A stretch of DNA of 64,000 nucleotides, from contig DATJUB010000013.1 of the NCBI GenBank assembly GCA_035502775.1, forward strand, positions 48,618 through 112,617, in the 5' to 3' direction. Position numbers and translations under genes: made by a program. The notes beneath the pieces were generated by a model. The model was not told the origin of the DNA, ran no database searches, and was given only the letters and a program-made list of their open reading frames with translations. Source of the stretch: 67-14 sp035502775 (GTDB lineage: Bacteria > Actinomycetota > Thermoleophilia > Solirubrobacterales > 70-9). Positions 44,878 to 54,771 of the stretch are shown here, piece by piece. The first letter of the stretch is position 1. Every line of letters begins with the position of its first letter.

Positions 44878-46491
44878 TCAGACCTGTCCGGGCTGGAACC
44901 CGACCCGGGCCAGCGGCTCGACCAGCTCGAGCTCCTCGTAGGAGAGATGGGAAAGCAGCGTGTCGGTGAGCGAATCGATCGCGAGCCGCAGGCGGTCGAA
45001 CTCGCCCGGGTTGTTGATGTGGTGGACCAGCGCGCGGTCGACTTCCTCGATCGCGTCGTGGATCGCGTGATGCTCCTCGGTCAGGCGGTCGATCACCGGC
45101 TCCAGGTCCGGTTCGGCCCGGGAGAGATGGGGGAAGACCGAAACATCCTCGAGGTTGTGATGCTGGGTCACCGCGGTGCAGTAGCGCGAACAGAACGCGC
45201 CCAGGGTCCAGTCGTTCTGCCGCATGGCCATCTCGTTGAGGACGCTGCGCGCCTCGCCGGCCGAGACCTGACCGTCCCGGACCTGGGCGACGACGCTTCG
45301 CAGGTCGGTCAGTTCGGTGCGCAGATGGTCGTGGACGTCGATCAGGTGCTGGCCGACCTGGCGGCCCCGTTCGCTGTACTCGACCTCGGGGCCGGACTCG
45401 GGACGGTGGGGCCGGGTCGACTCGTCCCACGGAACGACGCCGCCGACCCTGCCGGGATCGGGCGTCGGAGTCACTCCCAGCCGTGCGTACTCACCCGTGA
45501 TCTCACCACCATCGGTTTCTGACGGGGCGGCATCGTCACCGATCCGGTCGAGATCCTCCGGCTCGGCACCCTCGAAGGTGGGGACAGGTTCACGTTCCGG
45601 GGCCGCGGCCCGTTCCCGCTCGACCATCTCGCGCACGACCGGCGCCACCTCGGCGAAGGCCTCGATCGTGGCCGGATCATCGGCCGCCGCGATGAAGGTG
45701 CCGATGCCCTGCTCGATCGCGAGTTCGGTCAGCTGGGCGGGCCACTCGGCGATCGAACCCGAGATCGGTCCCGGTGTGCCGTCGGAGAACGAGCCCGACA
45801 CGTTGAGCAGCCGCCTGATGTCCGCTGGGCGCCGTCCGGCCTCGGAGGCGGCATCGTCGATCCGGCTGGCCGCGAGGTCAAGATCGAGTGGCTCCAGGTA
45901 GGGCACGCTCGGTATCCAGCCATCGGCTGTCCGTCCGGTCAGCCGCAGCATCCTCGGCTTGTAGGCGCCGATCCAGATGCCGACCGGATGGGCCGGCGCG
46001 GGTCCGCGGGCCGCGCCCTTCAGCCGGTAGTGCTCACCCTCGAACTTGACTCCGCCCCGCTGATCGGTGTCCCATATCGCGCGGATGATCTCGATCGCCT
46101 CGGTCAGTGCGTCGACCCCCTGGCCGGGCGTGAGCCGCCGGCCGCCCATCGCCTCGATCGCGTCCCAGAAGGCACCCGCCCCGATGCCCAGCTCGATCCG
46201 GCCGCCGCTCAGGATGTCGAGGCTCGCCACCGATCTCGCGGCCACCGCCGGCTGCCTGAGTGGCAGGCTGAGCACGTTCGGCGCAAGTTTGACCCGGCTG
46301 GTCACGGCGGCGAGATAGGAGATCAGGGTCCAGGTATCGAGAAATTTCGATTGGTACGGGTGATCCTGGAAGGAGACCAGATCGAGATTCGACTCCTCGG
46401 CCAGCTGGGCCAGTTCGACGACCCCGGAGGCGTTCTCGTTCGAGGGGGAGATGAAGACCCCGAACTCGAGGCCGTGTCCGTAGTCGCTCAT
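44878..46491 (-). CDS. LLM-class flavin-dependent oxidoreductase fused to a hemerythrin domain
   Basis: A 537-residue fusion. Residues 1-290 are a luciferase-like F420/FMN-dependent monooxygenase (LEFGVFISPSN, FQDHPYQSKFLD, GGRIELGIGAGAFWDAIE). A Pro/Glu-rich linker (about 290-375) leads to a hemerythrin-like four-helix domain (about 380-530) with QHHNLEDVSVFPHL, EEHHAIHD and HLSYEE, giving the His and carboxylate ligands of a di-iron site. The diiron domain could sense or bring O2 to the flavin domain, which is inference. Leaderless: TAGAGT 6 bases before ATG. Confidence 0.87.
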   Translation of the reverse strand: MSDYGHGLEFGVFISPSNENASGVVELAQLAEESNLDLVSFQDHPYQSKFLDTWTLISYLAAVTSRVKLAPNVLSLPLRQPAVAARSVASLDILSGGRIELGIGAGAFWDAIEAMGGRRLTPGQGVDALTEAIEIIRAIWDTDQRGGVKFEGEHYRLKGAARGPAPAHPVGIWIGAYKPRMLRLTGRTADGWIPSVPYLEPLDLDLAASRIDDAASEAGRRPADIRRLLNVSGSFSDGTPGPISGSIAEWPAQLTELAIEQGIGTFIAAADDPATIEAFAEVAPVVREMVERERAAAPEREPVPTFEGAEPEDLDRIGDDAAPSETDGGEITGEYARLGVTPTPDPGRVGGVVPWDESTRPHRPESGPEVEYSERGRQVGQHLIDVHDHLRTELTDLRSVVAQVRDGQVSAGEARSVLNEMAMRQNDWTLGAFCSRYCTAVTQHHNLEDVSVFPHLSRAEPDLEPVIDRLTEEHHAIHDAIEEVDRALVHHINNPGEFDRLRLAIDSLTDTLLSHLSYEELELVEPLARVGFQPGQV

Positions 46492-46497
46492 GGGCTG

Positions 46498-46520
46498 ACT
46501 CTACCCAGGGCGGCTAGAGT
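46498..46520. promoter_or_regulatory. Back-to-back TAGAGT -10 boxes
   Basis: TAGAGT on the minus strand (46498-46503) is followed after 6 bases by the ATG of the LLM gene. TAGAGT on the plus strand (46515-46520) is followed after 6 bases by ATC GAC, the start of the DUF985 protein sequence. The arrangement is symmetrical. Confidence 0.55.
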
Positions 46521-46523
46521 GGT

Positions 46524-46973
46524 CTGATCGACGCAAGCGAAATCATCCGGATCCTGGGATTGGAACCGCTGCCGGACGAGGGCGGCATGTTCCGTAACAC
46601 GGTCGACGACGGCAACTCGACCGCGATCTACTTCCTGCTCCAGGCGGGCCAGCCGAGCATGCTCCACCGGCTGCCCGGGCCGGAGGTCTTTCACTTCTAC
46701 ATGGGAGATCCGGCCCGGATTCATATCTTCGGGCCGGGCAGGGAGTACGGTGATTCCATCCTCGGTACCGACCTGGGATCGGATCAGCGCCCGCAGATCG
46801 TGGTTCCCGGTGGGACCTGGCAATCGGCCGAGACCCTGGGTGAGTGGACGCTGCTCGGTACGACGATGTCACCGGGCTTCCGGACCGAGGATTTCGAGTT
46901 GGCCGACCGGGCCGAACTCGGCGCGCACTGGCCCGAGGCCGCCGAGCTGATCACCCGACACACGCCTGACTGA
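46524..46973 (+). CDS. DUF985 / cupin-5 family protein with non-standard start
   Basis: A 149-residue cupin-like protein (if CTG 46524 is used). The family N-terminus is visible as IDASEIIRILGLEPLPDEGG, followed by TAIYFLLQAGQPSMLHRL, EVFHFYMGDP and VVPGGTWQSA. No ATG, GTG or TTG precedes this conserved stretch in frame: a stop lies at 46515. The first usable TTG (46560) would delete the opening helix. Initiation at CTG 46524 or at ATC 46527, placed exactly 6 bases after a TAGAGT box, is the likely explanation. Function unknown; sugar or small-molecule binding is typical of cupins. Confidence 0.7.
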   Translation: MIDASEIIRILGLEPLPDEGGMFRNTVDDGNSTAIYFLLQAGQPSMLHRLPGPEVFHFYMGDPARIHIFGPGREYGDSILGTDLGSDQRPQIVVPGGTWQSAETLGEWTLLGTTMSPGFRTEDFELADRAELGAHWPEAAELITRHTPD

Positions 46974-46990
46974 CCGGCCACCCGCCGGGG

Positions 46991-47707
46991 TCAATCGGTG
47001 ACGGTGAGCTCGGACCGCTTCAGTGCGCCCGTCCAGGCCCGTCGCCGGGCGCTGCTGGCGATCGCCGCGCCCACGAACTGATCGGGTGCGGTGCCGGGCG
47101 CGACGGTCTCGATCACCCGGGCGAGGATCTCGGCCTGCCCGGCCACGGGAAAGCGCCGGTCGGTCGCGAGGGTGCCGGAGACGGCGACGGGCCCGCCGTC
47201 GATCTCGATCCTTCCGTGAAGACCGACATAGGTCCGGATCCCGACCTGTTCGGTCCCGTCCTCGAAGCGGCCGGCGGCATCCGCGATCGTCCGGAGCTCG
47301 TAGTTCTCGCCGCGGCTCTCCGACCGGTCCATCACCTCCAGCTCCCGTTCGTTCAGGTAGGTCATGTATCCGTGGAGGGTGGTCCCCGGGGATGGATGGA
47401 GCGCCGCCGGGATGTAGCCGGCGGAGACATGCCCCGAGTACACGGCGTCGTGGCCGTCCAGTTCGAAGGCGATCACGGGAATGTGGACCTCGGGGATCGA
47501 GGCGAACTTGTGGGCCAGAGCCACCGGGGATGGATTCGAGCTGTAGCCGAAGACCGGTGTCAGCCCGTCGAGGTCGATCTCCCAGCCGTCCGGATGGCCC
47601 TCGAGCGGATGTTCGTGATCATGCGTGAAGACATAGGAGCAGGCGGGCTGCCGGAACGGGTAGGTCTTGGCCCTTTCGATCGCTTCGACTGTTCCCATGT
47701 TCGGCAT
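46991..47707 (-). CDS. Conserved hypothetical, gamma-glutamylcyclotransferase-like features
   Basis: A 238-residue protein. ATG 47707 was chosen because TAGGAT lies 7 bases upstream; ATG 47698 is also possible. The order VFGYSSNPSPVAL, HVSAGYIPAAL, GTTLHGYMTYLNERELEVMD followed by a Tyr-containing ENYEL resembles the AIG2/gamma-glutamylcyclotransferase fold, in which a Glu and a Tyr line a small cavity. Similarity is by pattern only and could be misleading. Divergent from the DUF389 gene. Confidence 0.6.
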   Translation of the reverse strand: MPNMGTVEAIERAKTYPFRQPACSYVFTHDHEHPLEGHPDGWEIDLDGLTPVFGYSSNPSPVALAHKFASIPEVHIPVIAFELDGHDAVYSGHVSAGYIPAALHPSPGTTLHGYMTYLNERELEVMDRSESRGENYELRTIADAAGRFEDGTEQVGIRTYVGLHGRIEIDGGPVAVSGTLATDRRFPVAGQAEILARVIETVAPGTAPDQFVGAAIASSARRRAWTGALKRSELTVTD

Positions 47708-47742
47708 TCGGCGGATCCTACGGCCTGGGATAGCCTTCAACG

Positions 47743-48639
47743 ATGCTGAGGCTGAGGATCTCGTGCTCGGATTCGCAGAAGCCCCGGGTGATCCAGGGTC
47801 TGCGTGACATCGAGGGAGTGGACCGGGTCACCGCCGACCGGGACGAGCTCGATGCCGATTGGGTGATCGACGCCGACCTCACCCCATCCGCCGCAGATCG
47901 TGTGCTCACCCGGCTGATCGAGTTGAAGGTGCCCGACTCCGACTATGTGATGGTCCGGCAGGAGGTGATCGCACCGAAGCGTGAGCCCGGCACCACGATC
48001 GAGTCGGACCAGGGTTTCGCCTGGGCGGAGGTACTCGGACAGGCCCGCGAGAATTCCCGGCCGATCGGCCGCTACGTCGTGCTGATGGCGGTCGCGGGCT
48101 GTATCGCGGCGATGGGGGTGCTGACCGACAACTCGATCCTGATCGTCGGTGCAATGGCGGTCAGTCCCGACCTGCTGCCGATCTGTGCCACCTGCGTCGC
48201 CCTGGTCGGCCGACGCTCAGGGCTGGCCGGACGTGCCTTCGCCACCCTGCTGATCGGCATGGCGATCGTGATGGGTGTCGCCGCGATGCTGGCCCTCTTC
48301 CTGCGCCTGGTCGGCATCCTGGAGGGTGACCTCAACGAGTATCTCGGCGGCCTTGGTGGCCTGGTCAAGGCGGACTACTCGACGGTGATCATCGCTCTGG
48401 CGGCCGGTATCGCCGCGATCCTCTCGTTCGAGACCCGGGCCGCGGCCGCGGTCGGGGTCGCGATCTCGGTCACCACGGTTCCGGCCTCCGCCTACTACGG
48501 GGTGGCGATCGGCCTGGGGGACGCGTCGACGTCCACCTTCGCCCTGGTCACGCTGGCGATGTACGTGACCCTGATGATCCTGGCCGGCACGGTCACGCTG
48601 GCGATCCAGCGGTGGCTGATCGCAAGGGCCAACGGCTGA
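47743..48639 (+). CDS. DUF389 (TIGR00341-type) integral membrane protein
   Basis: A 298-residue protein with an N-terminal soluble alpha/beta domain (1-85) and about five or six TMs (from residue 106). The segment GVLTDNSILIVGAMAVSPDLLPI is the family signature (normally GAMLISPLM). The function is unresolved. TAGCCT lies 6 bases before ATG 47743. Confidence 0.88.
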   Translation: MLRLRISCSDSQKPRVIQGLRDIEGVDRVTADRDELDADWVIDADLTPSAADRVLTRLIELKVPDSDYVMVRQEVIAPKREPGTTIESDQGFAWAEVLGQARENSRPIGRYVVLMAVAGCIAAMGVLTDNSILIVGAMAVSPDLLPICATCVALVGRRSGLAGRAFATLLIGMAIVMGVAAMLALFLRLVGILEGDLNEYLGGLGGLVKADYSTVIIALAAGIAAILSFETRAAAAVGVAISVTTVPASAYYGVAIGLGDASTSTFALVTLAMYVTLMILAGTVTLAIQRWLIARANG

Positions 48640-48640
48640 C

Positions 48641-48694
48641 CCGTTCTGTCGCACTTCGTCCCCGTCCCTTGCGGGCGGGCGTGCGACAGAACGG
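48641..48694. terminator. Bidirectional hairpin
   Basis: CCGTTCTGTCGCAC and GTGCGACAGAACGG form a perfect 14-bp stem with a GC-rich 26-base interior. It lies between the convergent DUF389 and acyl-CoA ligase genes. Confidence 0.72.
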
Positions 48695-48704
48695 ATCGCT
48701 TGGC

Positions 48705-50210
<1,506 letters not shown>

Positions 50211-50315
50211 CGTACTGCCTCTCTCCTCGTTACTTGCCTTGGGGTGCGGGATCCGACTCTCTTTCGGATGGCCGCGAGCGCCCACCACTCTAAACAGTCT
50301 GGGAAACTGACCCCC

Positions 50316-51065
50316 ATGAGTTTCCAAGGGCAGGTCGCGCTGGTGACGGGTGGAGCCAACGGCTTGGGGCGGGCGACCGCCGCTCGGCTGGTCGGTCAAG
50401 GGGCGAAAGTGGTCCTTGCCGACATCGAGGCCGATACCGGCGAGCGGGCCGCCGCCGATCTCGGGGCGGACTTCGTACGGACCGATGTGACGGTGCCGGA
50501 GGACAGCCAGGCGGCCGTCGATTTCGCGATGGAACGGCATGGCCGGCTCGACATCGCGTTCCTCAACGCGGGAGTGACGACCGGTGCCGGACTGGTCGAG
50601 CATTTCGACCTGGAGCGCTACCGCCTCGCTATGGGGGTCAATCTCGATGGTGTCGTCTTCGGCCTGAACGCGGCCGTCCCGGCGATGCGGGAGAGCGGTG
50701 GCGGAGCGATCGTCGCCACCTCGTCGCTGGCCGGACTGGCACCGGTTCCGTTCGACCCGGTCTACTCGGCGAACAAGCATGCGGTCCAGGCGCTCTGCCG
50801 CTCGATGGCCCCGGTCCTCGCTCCCGACGGCATCAACCTGAACGCGCTCTGCCCGGGGTTCGCCGAGACCAGGATCGTCGATCCGATCCGGGACGGCCTG
50901 GCCGAGGGCGGCGTTCCCCTGATCAAGGTGGAGCGGGTGGTGGACGGAGCGATGGAGCTGTTCGCCGCGGACTACAACGGCGAGGCCCTGTTCGTCCAGG
51001 CCGGCATGGATCCGCAGATCTTCAAGTTCCGCCGCGTGCCGGGCCCGCGCCCCGAAGCCCCTTAG
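50316..51065 (+). CDS. Short-chain dehydrogenase/reductase
   Basis: A 249-residue SDR: cofactor motif TGGANGLG at about 11-18, NAG at about 84, and catalytic Ser-Tyr-Lys in SSLAG and YSANK. Asp in LADIEAD after beta-2 indicates NAD preference. ATG 50316 lies at the beginning of the SDR fold; a long frame upstream is antisense to the ligase gene. It may oxidise or reduce an acyl or alcohol substrate in lipid metabolism, judged from the neighbour only. Confidence 0.9.
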   Translation: MSFQGQVALVTGGANGLGRATAARLVGQGAKVVLADIEADTGERAAADLGADFVRTDVTVPEDSQAAVDFAMERHGRLDIAFLNAGVTTGAGLVEHFDLERYRLAMGVNLDGVVFGLNAAVPAMRESGGGAIVATSSLAGLAPVPFDPVYSANKHAVQALCRSMAPVLAPDGINLNALCPGFAETRIVDPIRDGLAEGGVPLIKVERVVDGAMELFAADYNGEALFVQAGMDPQIFKFRRVPGPRPEAP

Positions 51066-51164
51066 CCCGACATGGCCTGACGAGGTCAGCAAGAAACGTC
51101 AAATTTTTCGGGTCCCGCCCGCCTAGCATCGCTTTCGCAATCGAATTTCCACCCGGAAGGCGAC

Positions 51165-52019
51165 ATGAGCGGCACAATCACTCCCATGGACTACCGGACT
51201 CAGCTGGACGAGGTGACCGACTACATGTACGGGAACCTCGACGGCAAGCTCGACCTGGATGAACTGGCGTCGGTCGCCAACATGTCGAAGTTTCACTGGC
51301 ACCGGATCTACCGCGCGATGCGCGGCGAGACCGCCGCCATGACGGTCAAGAGGCTGCGCCTCCATCGAGCCGCCGGCTTCTTGGCCAACACGGACATGCC
51401 GATCGACGAGGTCGCGGACCGGACTGGGTATTCGAACCTGCAGTCATTCACCAGGGCGTTCGGGGACAGCTACGGGTTGCCTCCAGCCCAGTACAGGAAA
51501 CGAGGCAATCACATGAAATTCAAGCCGGGATCCACGGCCAGCGACGGCATCGAAAGATCGGTCGAGATCAAGGAGCGGGACGCGGTCGAAGTGATCGGGG
51601 TCGATCACGAGGGCTCCTTCATGAACATCGGCAACGCCTACACCAAGCTCCACGGCTGGCTCGGCGCGATGGGCCTCCACGGCTCGACCGGGGAGATGAT
51701 CGCGATCTATTTCGACGATCCGAACTCCGTTCCGGAACCCGACCTGCGCTCGTTCGCCGGGGTTGCGATCTCACCGATGCCGGAGCTCGAATCCCCGGTC
51801 CGCGCCCTGACGGTGGTGGGTGGCCGCTACGCGGTGCTGAGACACATCGGCCCGTACGCGACCATGCAGGCGGCCTACGACTGGCTGCTCGGCGAATGGC
51901 TCCCGTCCAGCGGCGAAGCGGTCCGGGACGAGCCGCTGTTCGAGCTCTACGTCAACACCCCGATGGATACCGCCCCGGCCGATCTGATCACCGAGATCCA
52001 CCTGCCGCTGGCCGGCTGA
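51165..52019 (+). CDS. AraC-family regulator with GyrI-like effector domain
   Basis: A 284-residue protein: two HTH motifs at about 15-110 (LDELASVANMSKFHWHRIYR and IDEVADRTGYSNLQSFTRAF) and a C-terminal GyrI/BmrR-like small-molecule-binding domain (about 130-284), as in Rob/SoxS-like multidrug regulators. It should respond to a hydrophobic ligand and activate nearby or distant efflux genes. ATG 51165 follows GAAGG; ATG 51186 is an alternative. Confidence 0.88.
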   Translation: MSGTITPMDYRTQLDEVTDYMYGNLDGKLDLDELASVANMSKFHWHRIYRAMRGETAAMTVKRLRLHRAAGFLANTDMPIDEVADRTGYSNLQSFTRAFGDSYGLPPAQYRKRGNHMKFKPGSTASDGIERSVEIKERDAVEVIGVDHEGSFMNIGNAYTKLHGWLGAMGLHGSTGEMIAIYFDDPNSVPEPDLRSFAGVAISPMPELESPVRALTVVGGRYAVLRHIGPYATMQAAYDWLLGEWLPSSGEAVRDEPLFELYVNTPMDTAPADLITEIHLPLAG

Positions 52020-52043
52020 GCCGGACGGGAATCCGGAACGCAC

Positions 52044-52073
52044 CTGAACCCGGTCCTGACGGACCGGGTTCAG
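52044..52073 (+). terminator. 13-bp hairpin after the AraC gene
   Basis: CTGAACCCGGTCC and GGACCGGGTTCAG, perfect, with a 4-base loop TGAC. Confidence 0.72.
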
Positions 52074-52210
52074 ACCTCCCTGCTGCCCCTGCTGGTTCCC
52101 TCCCATCGGAACCTCGGCGCCCTATTGGGACGTCGGCTTTATAACCCGATAACCAGACGAAAGATGCGCTCGCGTTCCGGAAATATTTTCGGGGCCGGAT
52201 CGGCCCGGGC

Positions 52211-52621
52211 TCAGAGCTTCCGGTCGGCCAGTATCGAGATCGGGATCAGGGGTATGAGCGTGATCAGGGCGAGGCCGACGGTCTGGGCGATCGCGTCGGC
52301 TGTGCCGAACCCCTCGAGGTGCTCGAGGTGAAAGAGAAAGTGGAGCGCCTGGGCGACGAACCACCCGATGCAGAGAGGCAGGATCAATTGCCGGGAGGGC
52401 TTGATCAGCGCCCACACGAAAAGGAATCCGAAACCGACGTACAGCCCACCGACATCGGTCACGAGATGCTGGTTGTAGGGCGGCAGCAGCCCGACCCAGG
52501 AGCTGAAGAACGGATAGTCGTCGAAGAAGGTCCCCGGTGCGAACGTGGCGGGCAACCCGACCGAGAGTGCCGCGAACGCGAGGATCGCGAGGCAGGTCTT
52601 GATCAGGGTCGCGCCGCTCAC
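52211..52621 (-). CDS. Four-TM membrane protein, unknown function
   Basis: A 136-residue protein with four predicted spans (about 7-25, 52-72, 80-98, 108-128) and a loop rich in aromatic residues (FDDYPFFSSWVGLLPPYNQH). The start is GTG 52621, 9 bases after the M23 gene stop, so the two are probably one transcript. It resembles small uncharacterised membrane proteins; no conserved catalytic residue is evident. Confidence 0.72.
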   Translation of the reverse strand: MSGATLIKTCLAILAFAALSVGLPATFAPGTFFDDYPFFSSWVGLLPPYNQHLVTDVGGLYVGFGFLFVWALIKPSRQLILPLCIGWFVAQALHFLFHLEHLEGFGTADAIAQTVGLALITLIPLIPISILADRKL

Positions 52622-52630
52622 GGCCGGGTG

Positions 52631-53830
52631 TCAGTTCCCGAAGTTGACGATCTGGTTGTCGAGGGTGAGCTGGTTGCGGTGGGGTCCGATCAGCCGCGAG
52701 CTGATGCCGGGATCGTTGCCCGCGATCAGCGCGTTGACATCCTTGATGAAGCCCTGGCCGCGGAACGACTTGAACGTGTAGGGCAGCCCGTTCGACTGGA
52801 GCGGGGAGGGCGAGTCCATCACGTGGAAGTGGAGGTGCGGGGAGTCGGAGTTGCCGGTGTTGCCGAGCAGTCCGAGGATCTTGCCGGTCTTGATCCTCTG
52901 GCCCTTCTTCACCCGGACGGAGCCGGTCTTCAGGTGTGCGTACAGGGCGTAGCGGCCCTTGCCCATGTCGACCACCACATGATTTCCGGCGGCGGTCTGG
53001 ACGGTGGGATCGGCCGGCGAGGTTCCCGGGGTCTCCTCGGGCAGATCGTTGACCACGGCCACCACTCGTCCCGATCTTGCGGCGTGGATCGGCACGCCGT
53101 AGTAGGCGTAGCTGGAAAGCTGGTTCAGGGGTCCGCTGAACAGCCGGTCTTCGGAGTTCATCTGGACGAAGTCGATCGCGAACCGCTCGGGGGCGTGCAC
53201 CGTTCCGTCGATCGCCAGCGTGGCGCTGCGGTGCGGGTTCATGGTGCAGCAGCCGCTGGCCGCGACCCACTTGCCGCCACGGAGCGGTGAGGCGAGCTTG
53301 ATCGGGGGCCGCTTGGCGACCCCGGACGGGACCCCGGCGAAACGCAGCTTGGTCAGCTGGCCGCTCTCCGGGTCGGTCCAGGACATCGCGATGCCGTGAC
53401 TGATCCGTTTCGGGGCGCGGCGGCCGGGTGAGTACGCGGCATCCATGAAGATCATCGCGCTGCCGCCGCCGATCAGGGTGGTGCCCTCACCACCGGCGTT
53501 GAGGCGGGTGCGGGCGGCGAGATCCGAGCCGGTCAGGGCCTTGCCGAGGACGTTGTTCTGCGCGCGGGCTCCGACCTTGGTCAGCGTGACGTCCATCGGG
53601 GAGAGATTGGTCACCTCGAGCTCGTAGGCGAGATGGTTGCGCCCGTCGGCACCGCGGACCGGGGTCGGCTTGTAGAGGACGTCGAAGGCCACCGGGGAGA
53701 GGACCGCCTTCGAATCGGGGCGGGCCTTGGCGCTCGCCGGGATCGTGATCAGGGCAACTGCGGCGGCGATCACGGCCACCAGGATCGCGGTCAGCGACCG
53801 CACTGAATCGATGCTGTGTGTCTGAGTCAA
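52631..53830 (-). CDS. Secreted M23-family metallopeptidase (LytM-like)
   Basis: A 399-residue exported protein with a signal segment (about 11-35, then SAKAR), a beta-rich domain (about 40-180), and an M23 domain (about 200-375). HRSATLAIDG and FAIDFVQ cover the first zinc ligands, and SPHLHFHV gives the HxH motif; GNTGNSDSPHLH is typical of the family. It cleaves peptidoglycan cross-bridges or regulates amidases outside the cell. The start is TTG 53830 after GGGGGA. Divergent from the DUF pair at 54001. Confidence 0.83.
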   Translation of the reverse strand: MTQTHSIDSVRSLTAILVAVIAAAVALITIPASAKARPDSKAVLSPVAFDVLYKPTPVRGADGRNHLAYELEVTNLSPMDVTLTKVGARAQNNVLGKALTGSDLAARTRLNAGGEGTTLIGGGSAMIFMDAAYSPGRRAPKRISHGIAMSWTDPESGQLTKLRFAGVPSGVAKRPPIKLASPLRGGKWVAASGCCTMNPHRSATLAIDGTVHAPERFAIDFVQMNSEDRLFSGPLNQLSSYAYYGVPIHAARSGRVVAVVNDLPEETPGTSPADPTVQTAAGNHVVVDMGKGRYALYAHLKTGSVRVKKGQRIKTGKILGLLGNTGNSDSPHLHFHVMDSPSPLQSNGLPYTFKSFRGQGFIKDVNALIAGNDPGISSRLIGPHRNQLTLDNQIVNFGN

Positions 53831-54000
53831 GGCATGTCCCCCGGCTGTATTACGGATATTGCGCCCATGGATTGAGCTGTCGCAGTATCGCAGGAGGTTT
53901 CTGTCCCGTCACGTATTTCTGCAGCCTGAACCGCAACTGGCGTAGTATTGACATGTTGCTAATAGAGGCAAGACCGTTCGACGAGGAGAGTTCAGGGTTT

Positions 54001-54732
54001 ATGGAACGCATCAGAACACTGGTCCGCCGCACCGGGGGCGTCGCGATCATCGCGATCGCGATCCTGGCCGTACCCTCGGCGGGGATGGCAAAGCCGGTCG
54101 AATCGAACGGTGTGCTCAGCCACCTCTACAACTCCAGGTATTGCGAGTTCCTGCTGGTCAAACAGATCGCCCCGTCGATCTCGGTCGATGTCTTCAACAC
54201 GGTCGGGCTGAACGAGTGCCCGCCGGACAGGTTCGAGGCCGCGAATCCGGCGGTGATCGCGGCGAGTTCGGGCTCACTCGTCGCGGCCAAGAACGGTCCC
54301 AGCAGATGGACGCTCGACGGCATCCTCAGCGCACCCGAGGGTGAGCCGGCCGATCTGGACGGGCTCGAGACGAGGCTGATCGGGACATTGAGCCCGTCCT
54401 CGCTCGCGCCGCCGCCGTTCGCCGAGATCCCGATCAGCCGCTCGGTCGTCTGGAACTACCGCCGGGGCAGAACCGTGCGCATGCTGATCTCGCCGACCGG
54501 CAAGAAGTACGCGATGCAGTCCTACTCACGGGCGGCGGGCAGCACCCTGAAGGAATCCGACCTGAACGGGCTCGGGAGCAACCCGGGCACCAAGATCCCG
54601 GACGGCTGGGAGTTCCGCACCAAGAAGGTCAAACGGAAGTGGCTGACGATGCGCACCAGGGGCGCGCCCTACATCGTCCGCGACGGTTTCGGAAACGTGT
54701 ACCAGCGGTTCAACTGGCCCCGGCCGAAATAG
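54001..54732 (+). CDS. Secreted protein of unknown family, paralogue 1
   Basis: A 243-residue exported protein with signal peptide (cleavage near GMA). The core is LYNSRYCEFLLVKQIAPSIS, then VFNTVGLNECPPDRFEA, PSRWTLDGI, GRTVRMLISPTGKKYAMQSY, TLKESDLNGLGSN and VRDGFGNVYQRFNWP. I recall similar unnamed exported proteins in proteobacteria with the same order of blocks (including NDCP and a C-terminal DDLxNTYQR-like segment) but no function. ATG 54001 lacks a good binding site; a TAGTAT box at 53943-53948 may be its promoter. Shares the order of all blocks with the next gene. Confidence 0.72.
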   Translation: MERIRTLVRRTGGVAIIAIAILAVPSAGMAKPVESNGVLSHLYNSRYCEFLLVKQIAPSISVDVFNTVGLNECPPDRFEAANPAVIAASSGSLVAAKNGPSRWTLDGILSAPEGEPADLDGLETRLIGTLSPSSLAPPPFAEIPISRSVVWNYRRGRTVRMLISPTGKKYAMQSYSRAAGSTLKESDLNGLGSNPGTKIPDGWEFRTKKVKRKWLTMRTRGAPYIVRDGFGNVYQRFNWPRPK

Positions 54733-54771
54733 GCCCGGGCAGAAGACGACGAGCAGGAGGGTTGAGGAGAA

